Below, piece after piece: positions 26,489 to 36,330 of a stretch of DNA of 64,000 bases. The notes below the pieces were generated by a model. The model had not been told where the DNA came from. It saw only the letters and a list, made by a program, of their open reading frames with translations, and ran no database searches. Each line of letters starts with the position of its first letter. Positions within the stretch are counted from its first letter, which is position 1. Made by a program: the position numbers and the translations under genes. Source of the stretch: Thalassotalea sp. G2M2-11 (GTDB taxonomy: Bacteria; Pseudomonadota; Gammaproteobacteria; Enterobacterales; Alteromonadaceae); the NCBI RefSeq assembly GCF_017168195.1, contig NZ_JADNYL010000002.1, forward strand, positions 744,001-808,000, in the 5' to 3' direction.

Positions 26489-27217
26489 TTAAACAACCAA
26501 ACCACCGTCTACAGCAATAATTTGCCCCGTTATGTAACTTGCTTGTGGGCTTGAGAGAAAACAGGCGACATTAGCAATCTCTTCAGCACTACCGAGCCTT
26601 CCCAGAACCGTTTTTTCCGCCAGTTGCTTTTTTTGTTCAACAGAAAAATGTGCAACCATAGGCGTATCAATCACCCCTGGCGCAATGGCATTGACTCTGA
26701 TACCCATTCCACCAAGCTCTCTTGCTAGTGATTTAGTTAGTCCTTCCAAACCAGACTTTGCTGCGGCATAAACACTTTGTCCCTGGGCCCCCTGTTGTGC
26801 AACCACAGAGCTAAAAAAAGTGATCACTCCAAATTTTGTTCTCATCATTAATTTACTGGCCTGTTGCGCCAATAAAATACTACTAGTTAGATTAGATTGA
26901 ATCGTCTCAACAATGTCCTGATACTTACTCATCATCACTGGCGCCTCATATAAACTACCAGCGCAATGCACAAATACATCTAACCGTTTAAATGTCTGGT
27001 GTATATCTTTAAATAACGCAGTAATTTGCTCAGGTTCATTGTTATCACTAATCAATGAAACAATTGGGTTTTTATATTGTTTGGCTAAGGTTTCATGAAG
27101 CGCATTAAGCTTTTGCGAGTTTCGCCCACTAATAACTAACGTCACTCCTTGTTGTAAGTATTGATGGCAAACGGCCGTACCTATTCCACCGTATGCACCT
27201 GTGACCAATACAATCAT
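26489..27217 (-). CDS. Short-chain dehydrogenase, FabG-like
   Basis: The 242-residue classical SDR has the cofactor motif VTGAYGGIGTAV near 5-16, catalytic Ser in TFFSSVVAQQG and Tyr-x3-Lys in SVYAAAKSG, and ends in SYITGQIIAVDGG as in 3-oxoacyl-ACP reductases. GAGG lies ahead of its ATG. With an acyl carrier protein directly upstream and an AMP-ligase downstream it likely reduces a carrier-bound 3-oxoacyl group, giving for example a 3-hydroxyacyl decoration; that role is inferred from context. Confidence 0.8.
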   Translation of the reverse strand: MIVLVTGAYGGIGTAVCHQYLQQGVTLVISGRNSQKLNALHETLAKQYKNPIVSLISDNNEPEQITALFKDIHQTFKRLDVFVHCAGSLYEAPVMMSKYQDIVETIQSNLTSSILLAQQASKLMMRTKFGVITFFSSVVAQQGAQGQSVYAAAKSGLEGLTKSLARELGGMGIRVNAIAPGVIDTPMVAHFSVEQKKQLAEKTVLGRLGSAEEIANVACFLSSPQASYITGQIIAVDGGLVV

Positions 27218-27237
27218 AAAAACCTCGTTACCTTTTA

Positions 27238-27486
27238 CTATTCAAATGACAAGTTTTCATCGTATTTCAATAAAGTGGCCTTAGCCTGATTAAACGAGCT
27301 CATATCAATAATATCATCAATATCGATCATCACATCAAAATCCGCTTCGAGCTGAGCGATCAAAATCATATGCGCGGTAGAGTCCCATGCGGGATGTTCA
27401 CTATAAGAAAGAGAGTCATTTACCTCTTGCTCGCTAATTTCTAAAGCGGTAACAAAAGCGCTTTTTAACTTTTCTATTGCAGTCAT
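27238..27486 (-). CDS. Acyl carrier protein
   Basis: The 82-residue protein is of ACP size, with the phosphopantetheine-type site WDSTAHM and probable attachment Ser36, followed by an acidic helix (QLEADFDVMIDIDDI). The attachment motif is DST rather than the housekeeping DSL, as often in dedicated carriers. Together with the SDR, AMP-ligase, LuxE-like and LuxC-like genes it forms an acyl module inside the pseudaminic acid operon, so it likely carries the acyl group installed on the sugar. Confidence 0.85.
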   Translation of the reverse strand: MTAIEKLKSAFVTALEISEQEVNDSLSYSEHPAWDSTAHMILIAQLEADFDVMIDIDDIIDMSSFNQAKATLLKYDENLSFE

Positions 27487-27526
27487 TAAAACTACCTTAA
27501 ACTTATTATTTGCTGAATATCATACG

Positions 27527-28090
27527 CTAAAATCGCAAAATTTTCGCTAATTTCATCTTAGCTTGATCAAAATTAGCTTGATTTAACTCCATGATAACCA
27601 TACCACTTTCGTCAGTTCCAGTTATCTCGTAACCCAGTTGCGTATTATATCGTATCGCGCTTTGATTATGAGGCAATACATGTGCCAGTAATTTTCTACA
27701 TTGACAACAATGAAATAAGTAATGAATAAAAACCAAAGATGGTGAAAACGCCAAAATACTATTACGATACTTTGACTCAGGATCAAGGTACAAACCTAGC
27801 TCAATAGTCTCTGCAATCAATAGTGGTTCTGATGTTAAACTTTTACCATAAATAACACCGATATGTTGCTGTTTATAGCTGATCATTAAGTACTGTTGAT
27901 CATCACGATTGCTAAGTAGATGAAACCATTGTTGCTGCTGTTCCGTATTAATATAGCTTTGATCAACCATATACTTTGTAATATCTGGATGATTACGCCA
28001 TTGTCTAACCTGTTCAATGTCATTTAACGTTAATGGCGTTAATTCAATTCCAAAACCTGTGAACATTTTTGCTGAATGTACATTAGTCAT
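27527..28090 (-). CDS. pseH: GNAT N-acetyltransferase, PseH-like
   Basis: PseH acetylates the 4-amino group of UDP-4-amino-4,6-dideoxy-N-acetyl-beta-L-altrosamine. The 187-residue protein has the GNAT start ELTPLTLNDIEQVRQWRNHP and the tail region LLAHVLPHNQSAIRYNTQLGYE for CoA binding. It lies between pseG and the acyl carrier protein. Because a carrier protein and AMP-ligase are next to it, it might instead transfer an acyl group other than acetyl; the sequence cannot decide. Confidence 0.75.
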   Translation of the reverse strand: MTNVHSAKMFTGFGIELTPLTLNDIEQVRQWRNHPDITKYMVDQSYINTEQQQQWFHLLSNRDDQQYLMISYKQQHIGVIYGKSLTSEPLLIAETIELGLYLDPESKYRNSILAFSPSLVFIHYLFHCCQCRKLLAHVLPHNQSAIRYNTQLGYEITGTDESGMVIMELNQANFDQAKMKLAKILRF

Positions 28091-28091
28091 T

Positions 28092-29117
28092 CTATACTCC
28101 CATAATGCTCTGAGCTATACGCTCAGCTCCCTTACCATCAACCAACGACTCAGTTTTATTATACATTCCTTCCAGTTCATCAAAAGACTGCCACAAAGTT
28201 AACACCCTATCTACTGCCACATTAACTTGCTTAATTTCTCGTCCATCAAAGACATCACACCAACCATAATTTTGATGGCATTTAGCTGAAAGCACCTGAT
28301 TTTCGGCAACAATTAAAAACACACTAGGCACACGGCAATACGCAAGTTCGTAAACAATAGCTCCCGGCGCTGTTAATGCTAAACGAGTATTATTAAGCAG
28401 TTGCGCCATATGTTGACATTGATGAATATGTTTCATGCCATATTGCTTCGTAAGTTCGTCAATTTCGTTAGTATTTTTACAACCAGCCCCTGTAACCACC
28501 ACAACTGAAGCCAACAATTCTCGTGGTGCAGATATCACAAGTTTTTGTAATACAAGCAAGGTTAAACTGCCAATATCACTGCCACCAAAATTAATTAACA
28601 AATGTGTTTTATCAGCTAGTGATTTAGTATCAATTGTCAGAAATTCCTTGCGCAAAACGCTATAAGTTAAGCCGAATAGTCCCTCTCCCTGAGCTGATAA
28701 TTGATAGCCAAGTTGGTCAGCCGCCGGCATAGCATTAATAATGAAATCGGCGTGAAGATCTTCGAGCTCATTTAAATCATCAAAGGTCGCTATTTTTACT
28801 GGTAGTTGTGCTAATTGCTGACGATAATCCTGATCAAATTGATATCCATCTAAAAAAATAAGCTTTCCCCCTAACTGTTTGATTAATTTTGCACAATATG
28901 CCAACTCATCGGTCTTCGTTGACTCAGCAGGCAAGTGAATTAACTGAACTTGCTTTTGTTTAAGAGAGGCTTGTAAAAATTGAGGTAACGCTTTTGCCAA
29001 GACAGAAATACCGACATTGGAAGACAATAAAGCTTCGATTACTGCCAGACAACGCATTGCATGACCAAAACCGATATCAGCGTTTGCGTCAAAGCGAAAA
29101 AGAAGATGACAATTCAT
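28092..29117 (-). CDS. pseG: PseG, UDP-sugar hydrolase of pseudaminic acid synthesis
   Basis: PseG removes UDP from UDP-2,4-diacetamido-2,4,6-trideoxy-beta-L-altrose. The 341-residue GT-B-like protein has the N-terminal FRFDANADIGFGHAMRCLA with the catalytic-loop His, and a C-terminal half with LLINFGGSDIGSLTL and LTAPGAIVYELAYCRVPSV. ATG at 29117 is taken over an adjacent GTG that directly follows the PIG-L stop. The position between the deacetylase and pseH fits the pathway. Confidence 0.85.
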   Translation of the reverse strand: MNCHLLFRFDANADIGFGHAMRCLAVIEALLSSNVGISVLAKALPQFLQASLKQKQVQLIHLPAESTKTDELAYCAKLIKQLGGKLIFLDGYQFDQDYRQQLAQLPVKIATFDDLNELEDLHADFIINAMPAADQLGYQLSAQGEGLFGLTYSVLRKEFLTIDTKSLADKTHLLINFGGSDIGSLTLLVLQKLVISAPRELLASVVVVTGAGCKNTNEIDELTKQYGMKHIHQCQHMAQLLNNTRLALTAPGAIVYELAYCRVPSVFLIVAENQVLSAKCHQNYGWCDVFDGREIKQVNVAVDRVLTLWQSFDELEGMYNKTESLVDGKGAERIAQSIMGV

Positions 29118-29120
29118 CAC

Positions 29121-29798
29121 TTAACTATTTTTATCAATATTTCTAATTACTTGAAATGCCTCGGCGGCTTCAAGGCCAACACTCATTCCACGAAATTTAG
29201 CTAAAATATCGATTCCTTGAAATGATCTTGGGTGAGGAAAAGCTCTCATTTCTTCCTGATAACAAGCCAATGCTTCAAGTTTTCTTGGCAAAAACTCAGA
29301 GATATCAGAGAACCAATTCGCTTGAAAGCCGTTCGGTTCTATGTACCATTCGGTACTTGATAATACTTCAAAAGCTAATATTCGCTTAACACTGCTATCA
29401 GGTAACGGCCGAAATGCGGTAACTACTGCTTGAGCAGTTAACCTGTGATCAATATTTAAGTCGTGTTGACTATGCGTATAAATAACCTCTGGTTGTAACT
29501 TTAAGCAGTGCCGCTCTATGGTTTGTGCAATTTCCAATAAACTAACGCTATCAAGCTGATTATCAGGAAAATCACATTGAACAACCTCTTGTATTCCCAA
29601 TAGTTCAGCAGCTTTTTTTAGCGCTTTTCGCCGCTGGTCAATCGCTAAAGCATCTTTCTGTTCAATACGTGCAGACACCCCATTGGTTAGCACTATTAAA
29701 CTAATATCATCACCTTTTGCGGCATGTTTAGCTAATGAGCCTCCACAACCTAATGCTTCATCATCAGCATGAGCTACAACTACTAACACCTTAGTCAT
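29121..29798 (-). CDS. PIG-L/LmbE-family deacetylase
   Basis: Zinc-dependent N-deacetylases of this family act on GlcNAc-type sugars. The 225-residue product has the metal motif VVVAHADDEALGCGGSL near 6-22 and the second zinc ligand region YTHSQHDLNIDHRLTAQAV. It overlaps the pseI stop by 4 bases (ATGA) and abuts pseG. A deacetylase is not part of the core Pse pathway; it could free an amino group that the formyltransferase or acyl module then re-acylates (inference). Its substrate stage, before or after PseI, is unknown. Confidence 0.8.
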   Translation of the reverse strand: MTKVLVVVAHADDEALGCGGSLAKHAAKGDDISLIVLTNGVSARIEQKDALAIDQRRKALKKAAELLGIQEVVQCDFPDNQLDSVSLLEIAQTIERHCLKLQPEVIYTHSQHDLNIDHRLTAQAVVTAFRPLPDSSVKRILAFEVLSSTEWYIEPNGFQANWFSDISEFLPRKLEALACYQEEMRAFPHPRSFQGIDILAKFRGMSVGLEAAEAFQVIRNIDKNS

Positions 29799-30865
29799 TT
29801 TTTAAAATGCTCCCAAGACAATGCCGTTCCTTTTTTCAAATCATACTGCACTTGCTGACCAATCACATCAGTATAATGTTTCGGTGCCAGTCCTAAGCCA
29901 GGTCTCACAACTCGGATGTTTTCAGCAGTTAACACTTCACCTTCAACAACGTCTTTTGCAATATAAATTGAGCGACGATATTTTTTTGATGCTTGCTCTG
30001 ATCTAGCACCGCCATAAAGCACCTTTCCAACGGCTTGAGCTGCCTTTTCACTTTCTTGAACCAAGAACTTGAATTCATAAGGCTCTAAAGAAAATTCAGC
30101 ATCCACCCCACCTGCAGCTCGCGAAAGTACAAAATGCTTTTCAATAACCGTAGCTCCTAACGCGACACCAGTAAGCGCAACCCCGACGCTTAAAGTATGA
30201 TCCGAAATTCCCACCTGACAATTAAATGTCTGTCGTAAATGCTCAATAGTTTTTAAATTAGCTTCCGCTGGAGAAGCGGGATATGCACTGGTACATTTTA
30301 ATAGCACTATTTGCGAGCAGCCATGCACTCGTAATGTATCAACAGCTTCCGAAATTTCAGTTAACGAAGCCATCCCTGTTGACATAATCACAGGTTTTCC
30401 CGTTTGAGCGATCCGCTTAATAAGTGGGATATCATTATTTTCAAACGAAGCAATTTTATAGCAAGGCACATCTAAACTTTCGAGAAAATCAACCGCACTA
30501 ATATCAAATGGCGAACTAAAGGCGATCAGCCCTAACTCTTTTGCTTTATTAAATAAAGTTCTGTGCCACTCCCAAGGGGTGTAAGCCTTTTGGTATAAGT
30601 TATGAAGAGAATTCCCCTGCCATAAATTATCATTTTCTAATATTTGAAAATCTTCGCTATCACAATCCAAAGTCATAGTATCTGCAGTATAGGTTTGCAG
30701 CTTAATAGCATCAACACCAGCCTTTGCCGCAGCCTCTACCATTTCAAAAGCAAGTTCAAGCGACTGACTATGATTACCAGATAGTTCCGCAATGACAAAA
30801 GGTTTATGCTGCCGACCTATTCTACGACCAGCAATTTCTACTTCAAAAGGCAAAGCTTTATTCAT
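29795..30865 (-). CDS. pseI: Pseudaminic acid synthase PseI
   Basis: PseI condenses the hexose with phosphoenolpyruvate to make the nonulosonic acid. The 356-residue NeuB-family protein has a TIM barrel with FVIAELSGNHSQ near 23-34, VDAIKLQTYTADTMTLDC, YKIASFENND and GISDHTLSVGV, plus a C-terminal SAF/antifreeze-like domain (about 290-356: GEVLTAENIRVVRPGLGL). PseI rather than NeuB or LegI is favoured by AELSGNH and the pse neighbours. It starts within the formyltransferase stop (TAATG). Confidence 0.9.
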   Translation of the reverse strand: MNKALPFEVEIAGRRIGRQHKPFVIAELSGNHSQSLELAFEMVEAAAKAGVDAIKLQTYTADTMTLDCDSEDFQILENDNLWQGNSLHNLYQKAYTPWEWHRTLFNKAKELGLIAFSSPFDISAVDFLESLDVPCYKIASFENNDIPLIKRIAQTGKPVIMSTGMASLTEISEAVDTLRVHGCSQIVLLKCTSAYPASPAEANLKTIEHLRQTFNCQVGISDHTLSVGVALTGVALGATVIEKHFVLSRAAGGVDAEFSLEPYEFKFLVQESEKAAQAVGKVLYGGARSEQASKKYRRSIYIAKDVVEGEVLTAENIRVVRPGLGLAPKHYTDVIGQQVQYDLKKGTALSWEHFKK

Positions 30866-31539
30866 TATTTTTCCTTAATACTAACAATAGCGCGTACTTC
30901 ATCACCATGAAAACTTGCCTGAGTAAAAGTGAAATTAAAATATTCAGTTTCAATGTATGCATGAGGATAACCATCAGCATCAAGCATTCGAATATAATCG
31001 TAAATATCATCAAGTTGCTCTAAACTAACAAGATTACTTTGTGCTGGCGTCCGACGTTTAAAAGTTACCACTTCCCCCACCTGAGGAGTCGGTTCCATAT
31101 CATTTTGAATAATTTGAAAAATCAGCTGAGCAACTAATTCATCGGCACGTTGGAAAATTTCTCTAGCACTTCCTGATAATGACATTAGTAATTGTGCATA
31201 AATAGGCCCCGCATCGAGTTCCTTGGTACATTTAAAAGCAGTCAATTTAGTTTCTTTTACTTTTCGAACTATCAAGTTCTGTAAAGGACTACCGCCTCTA
31301 CCAAACGGCAGGTCAGTCATATGAAAAACTACACAATTAAAACTTTCAACGATCTGCTTAGGAATAATATGAGACCAATGTGGTAAAAATATATACTTAG
31401 GCTTTAGCGCCAATAATTTGTCATATGTAAAATCACTTGGCCTAGTGATTAGGTGCCAATTTCCTTGTAGGGTTGCTTGCAACTGTTGAACAAACTCTGC
31501 ATGACGGGTATGTTGTGAAACAACTAAATAGTTACTCAT
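30865..31539 (-). CDS. Formyltransferase-family sugar N-formyltransferase
   Basis: The 224-residue protein resembles the N-terminal domain of methionyl-tRNA formyltransferases, with YIFLPHWSHIIPKQIVESF, VVFHMTDLPFGRGGSPLQNL and KCTKELDAGPIY, the last giving the catalytic Asp-Ala-Gly-Pro-Ile-Tyr motif. Sugar N-formyltransferases use N10-formyl-tetrahydrofolate to formylate amino sugars. Placed between pseF and pseI with a TAATG link to pseI, it suggests an N-formylated pseudaminic acid. The exact amino group is unknown. Confidence 0.78.
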   Translation of the reverse strand: MSNYLVVSQHTRHAEFVQQLQATLQGNWHLITRPSDFTYDKLLALKPKYIFLPHWSHIIPKQIVESFNCVVFHMTDLPFGRGGSPLQNLIVRKVKETKLTAFKCTKELDAGPIYAQLLMSLSGSAREIFQRADELVAQLIFQIIQNDMEPTPQVGEVVTFKRRTPAQSNLVSLEQLDDIYDYIRMLDADGYPHAYIETEYFNFTFTQASFHGDEVRAIVSIKEK

Positions 31540-31572
31540 TAGGTGTGCATTTCCTTACCAGCAATATCCACT

Positions 31573-32283
31573 TTATTGACCTAGTTCGGCAAGATACGCC
31601 TGATACATATACTCAGCTCTACGCCAATCATCCTCTGTATCAATATCTTGAACTAAATAGTTTGGCAAAATATAAGGAATGGAAAACTCAGAAAATGTTC
31701 CGCCTTTTATTTCCACAAAATCTTGTGCCAACGCCCAATAAAACTGCCCTGCATCATGATAAACATCAGGCAAATCTTGAGAACGAGCACCAATAGACTC
31801 TGGGTTTAATAGAGATATATTTTTGTTTTCAACGTTAATTGTAAATGAGCGCTGCACAGGATAGTCAAATTTCCCCACACTAAACGCATAATACTTCCCT
31901 TTACAATTCATCAATTGCTCCAATGCCTCTTGAAGGTGTTGTTGTTGAACAAAAGGTGCTGTCGCATATAAGCAGCAGACATAATTGAAATCTACGCCCT
32001 GTTTTTGTAGATATTGTATCGCGTGCACAACAACTTCGTTGGTCCCCGTATAATCATCAGATAAATTAGCAGGTCTAACAAATGGCACTTCTGCACCATA
32101 TTTTCTAGAAATAGCTGCAATTTCCTCATCATCCGTTGAAACAATAACATGCTCAAACAACTGAGACCGTAGTGCCGCTTCAATGCTGTACGCAATAATG
32201 GGTTTTCCACAAAATTCCCGAATATTCTTTCGAGGAATTCTTTTACTGCCCCCGCGAGCAGGAATAATTGCAATATTCTTCAT
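31573..32283 (-). CDS. pseF: CMP-pseudaminic acid cytidylyltransferase PseF
   Basis: PseF activates the nonulosonic acid as the CMP sugar, the donor for flagellin glycosylation. The 236-residue NeuA-family protein has IAIIPARGGSKRIPRKNI near 4-21, STDDEEIAAISRKYGAEVPF and DAGQFYW. It is the first gene of the long minus-strand operon, about 40 bases downstream of the predicted start of the sigma54 promoter at 32335-32350. Confidence 0.9.
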   Translation of the reverse strand: MKNIAIIPARGGSKRIPRKNIREFCGKPIIAYSIEAALRSQLFEHVIVSTDDEEIAAISRKYGAEVPFVRPANLSDDYTGTNEVVVHAIQYLQKQGVDFNYVCCLYATAPFVQQQHLQEALEQLMNCKGKYYAFSVGKFDYPVQRSFTINVENKNISLLNPESIGARSQDLPDVYHDAGQFYWALAQDFVEIKGGTFSEFSIPYILPNYLVQDIDTEDDWRRAEYMYQAYLAELGQ

Positions 32284-32334
32284 TTGTTCCCTAATTTACT
32301 CTAACAAAACTTTTTTATTATCTCTGATAGAACA

Positions 32335-32350
32335 AGCAAAATCTCTGCCT
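32335..32350 (-). promoter_or_regulatory. Sigma54 promoter of the pseF operon
   Basis: Minus strand AGGCAG-AGATT-TTGCT with exact GG-N10-GC spacing, predicted start near 32325. It would drive pseF through the glycosyltransferase ending at 17215, since gaps between these genes are tiny or absent. Confidence 0.6.
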
Positions 32351-32464
32351 AAATTAATTTTATTTTTACTACTATCATTAGAATAATACGAGTAAAAACA
32401 ACTACCAATACTTAAATAATACTTAACATGCTTTAAAAAGATGTTTACTATGAGCTTAATTGAA

Positions 32465-32480
32465 TGGCTCACTTTTTGCT
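32465..32480 (+). promoter_or_regulatory. Sigma54 promoter of pseB-pseC-maf
   Basis: TGGCTC-ACTTT-TTGCT with exact GG-N10-GC spacing, about 90 bases before the pseB ATG. It is divergent to the pseF promoter, with 114 bases between the two sites. Confidence 0.68.
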
Positions 32481-32526
32481 ATTACTCTTCATCATGAGTA
32501 AATTCATTATATTAAAATATTGATAA

Positions 32527-33566
<1,040 letters not shown>

Positions 33567-33567
<1 letters not shown>

Positions 33568-34769
33568 TGATTCAATATGGCAAGCAGAATATTTCTGAGA
33601 ATGATATTCAGGCTGTTATTGATGTGCTTAAGTCTTCACACTTAACTCAAGGTCAAGCTATAGAAAAATTTGAACAAGATCTTACTAAGACTTGCCAAAG
33701 TCAATATGCAAGAGTTTTTTCCAATGCTACATCCGCCTTACATTGTGCTTGTCTGGCTCTAGACATTCAAAAAAATGATAGCGTATGGACATCTCCAATC
33801 TCTTTCGTAGCTTCTGCCAATTGCGCCCTATATTGTGGTGCAAAAATAGATTTTGTCGATGTCGATCATTTAACTGGCAACATATGTGCTACTGCTTTAA
33901 CAGAAAAACTGATTGCAGCTAAAAAAATCAACAAATTGCCAAAAGTACTTATTGTTGTCCATCTAGCAGGACATTGTTGTGACATGGAAGCAATATATAA
34001 ATTGAGTAAAGCTTATGGGTTCAGTATTGTAGAAGATGCAAGCCATGCTATTGGAGGTACATATAAAGGCAAACTCATTGGTAGTTGTCAATATTCAGAT
34101 ATTACAATTTTTAGCTTCCATCCTGTAAAAATAATTACTTCAGGTGAAGGTGGAGCAGCACTGACTAATTCAAAGTCATTAGCAACAAAACTTTCACTGA
34201 TAAGAAGCCACGGAGTAACTCAAGATCCAAATTTGCTGACAACCAAAAGTGAAGGTCCTTGGTATTACCAACAGATTCTACTTGGCTATAATTACCGAAT
34301 GACAGACATTCAAGCCGCCCTTGGCGCTTCACAACTAGAAAAATTGGATGAATTTGTTTCACAAAGAAATAAGCTTGCAAACCGCTACCACTCTCTTTTA
34401 AGAGGTAGTATGTTTCACCCATTAACCCCATATAATGATTGCTTATCTGCGTATCATCTTTACATTGTACAAAATTCATATTGGTGCAAAAACGATAAAT
34501 TACGTATTTTTACACAAATGCGAGAAGCTGGAATACAAGTGCATGTACACTATATTCCTATTCACCTTCAGCCTTACTATCAAAACTTAGGCTTTAAGCA
34601 AGGAGATTTCCCTAATGCAGAGCGCTATTATCAAGAATCGATGACTCTACCATTACACCCCGCACTATCAGAGCATCAACAAAACTTTATAGTAAAAACT
34701 TTATTAGAACTAAGTGAGCCGGGTAATAACAAAACAGTACACAAGACAAATAAAGTGACAAAAAAATGA
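33567..34769 (+). CDS. pseC: PseC aminotransferase
   Basis: PseC transfers an amino group from glutamate to C4 of the PseB product. The 400-residue DegT-fold enzyme keeps the PLP lysine, Lys188, in FSFHPVKIITSGEGGA, unlike the ColD-like paralogue at 21605 that has histidine. Other motifs are EDASHAIGGTYKG and LGYNYRMTDIQAALGASQL. It overlaps pseB by one base and the first maf gene by 4, so all are likely co-expressed. The C-terminal 15 residues are lysine- and asparagine-rich and poorly conserved in style. Confidence 0.93.
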
Positions 34770-36028
34770 CTTCTTCTATTCTAGAAGCCAATTTGGCAAT
34801 TATTCTGCGACGTTGGCCAAGTATCTATCAACAATTAACAACCGCAGACTTATCGAACTACTCTGTCGAAACTGATAATAACACGTTAATTATCAATGAT
34901 ATTCAATTAACAAGCAATTATGAAAGAGAAAAAGAAGCCCAGCTACAAGCTCAAAGAATTCCTCAAGATAGTACCAAAGCTTTCATCTATGGTCCTGGTT
35001 TAGGTGATACATGCAATTTATTGTTAGAACGAAAACACCTCAAAAATTTGCATGTCATCACTTTAAACCCTGTCATATTTTTGCATGTATTGAATTCTAT
35101 TGATAACACACGTTGGCTTAATAATAAAAAAACTCACCTTCATTGCGCGCCCCTATTTAATGAGTTGCACTCCCCTTTTTTAGCTAACCCTTCTGAGTTG
35201 GTACTAGCTAGTGATGAAAATGCTCAATTAAGAGATCGAATTGAATTAGAATTAAATAATGAAAATATAAAACTCCAGTTTACCAAAGATGAAATTCAGG
35301 AAAAAATCTTAGCTAACATAGACTATATAGAAAAAGACCCCGACATCACTAAATATAATATAGAAAGTATAGATGAGATCTTTATTGCCGCTGCTGGTCC
35401 AACTCTAGAATATCATCTTGACTGGCTTCGTAAGAACCCTAGGTACATTATTTGTGTAGACGCCGCTTTAAAAACGATATTAAATGCTGGTATCACACCA
35501 AATATAGTGATCTCGATTGATAAACATGTTTTTCATTTCTTTGATGATATTCCATATAAAAAAATTTGTCATATCCCCTTACTGTATTTTCCATCTGTAG
35601 ATCGACGTCTTTTAGAGTATTGGAAAGGCCCCAGGATTTGCTCTTATAGTCAAACGCCAATGTTTTCTAAAATCAAGAAATTGAAAAAATTAACACCTTT
35701 ATTTTGTGCAGGTAGCGTAATTCACCCTGCCATAGATTTTGCTGTGAAATTAGGCGCTAAATCAATAATTTTACTTGGCGCTGACTTTTCATATCCAAAT
35801 AATAAATCTCATGCAGGGACATATTCACCACCTAAATCATTTATTGATGTCAGTATTGTTAATCACTGGATTTTTAATTACTTAGGAGAGAAACAACCTA
35901 CCCAAGCAAACTTTAAGGGTTACGCAAGAGATTTAGAAAAATATATAGCTGAACACCCTGAAATATCATTCCTTAATGGCAGCGAGCAAAGTGCTAAAAT
36001 TGAAGGTGTACCTTTATGGATAAAATAA
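34766..36028 (+). CDS. maf: Motility accessory factor (Maf) glycosyltransferase 1
   Basis: Maf proteins transfer nonulosonic acids from CMP donors onto Ser/Thr of flagellin before export. The 420-residue protein has the Maf/MptE-like (DUF115) core: EIFIAAAGPTLEYHLDWLRK, YIICVDAALKTILNAGI, PNIVISIDKH, LFCAGSVIHPAIDFAVKLGA and ILLGADFSYPNNKSHAG. It overlaps pseC and the following small gene. With a second, larger Maf downstream, the two may serve the two flagellins or two sites. Sugar specificity is inferred from the adjacent pse genes. Confidence 0.88.
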   Translation: MTSSILEANLAIILRRWPSIYQQLTTADLSNYSVETDNNTLIINDIQLTSNYEREKEAQLQAQRIPQDSTKAFIYGPGLGDTCNLLLERKHLKNLHVITLNPVIFLHVLNSIDNTRWLNNKKTHLHCAPLFNELHSPFLANPSELVLASDENAQLRDRIELELNNENIKLQFTKDEIQEKILANIDYIEKDPDITKYNIESIDEIFIAAAGPTLEYHLDWLRKNPRYIICVDAALKTILNAGITPNIVISIDKHVFHFFDDIPYKKICHIPLLYFPSVDRRLLEYWKGPRICSYSQTPMFSKIKKLKKLTPLFCAGSVIHPAIDFAVKLGAKSIILLGADFSYPNNKSHAGTYSPPKSFIDVSIVNHWIFNYLGEKQPTQANFKGYARDLEKYIAEHPEISFLNGSEQSAKIEGVPLWIK

Positions 36029-36285
36029 CGCAAATAACAGAAATATCTGCAGCTGGAATTCAGGTAGCCAACTACTTTCGATTAGGCTATGAAGGTCAAG
36101 CAAATAAAGAATTGATAATTTTTTTGGATAGGTTAGAGCTTCTTCTATCAGCGCAAACTGGAGAAGTTAAAAATTCAATCTTAACTTTAACTGAAGTTAT
36201 GTTTCAGGCTCAAACACGCAATGATATGTTATTTTTGGCAGATATATTGCAGTACGAATTACTACCGTTATTACATAATTTATAA
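36016..36285 (+). CDS. Small helical protein between maf genes, unknown
   Basis: The 89-residue protein overlaps the first maf gene by 13 bases and precedes the second by 45. It looks all-helical (KELIIFLDRLELLLSAQTGE, NSILTLTEVMFQAQTRND) with no signal peptide, cysteine or membrane segment. No family is recognised. Tight overlap suggests co-translation with Maf and perhaps a role as a partner or chaperone in flagellin modification. The sequence in this frame is protein-like throughout, so it is probably real. Confidence 0.65.
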   Translation: MDKITQITEISAAGIQVANYFRLGYEGQANKELIIFLDRLELLLSAQTGEVKNSILTLTEVMFQAQTRNDMLFLADILQYELLPLLHNL

Positions 36286-36330
36286 TTTTATTATTAACCT
36301 CCATATATCACCTAATTATTGAGAATAATT

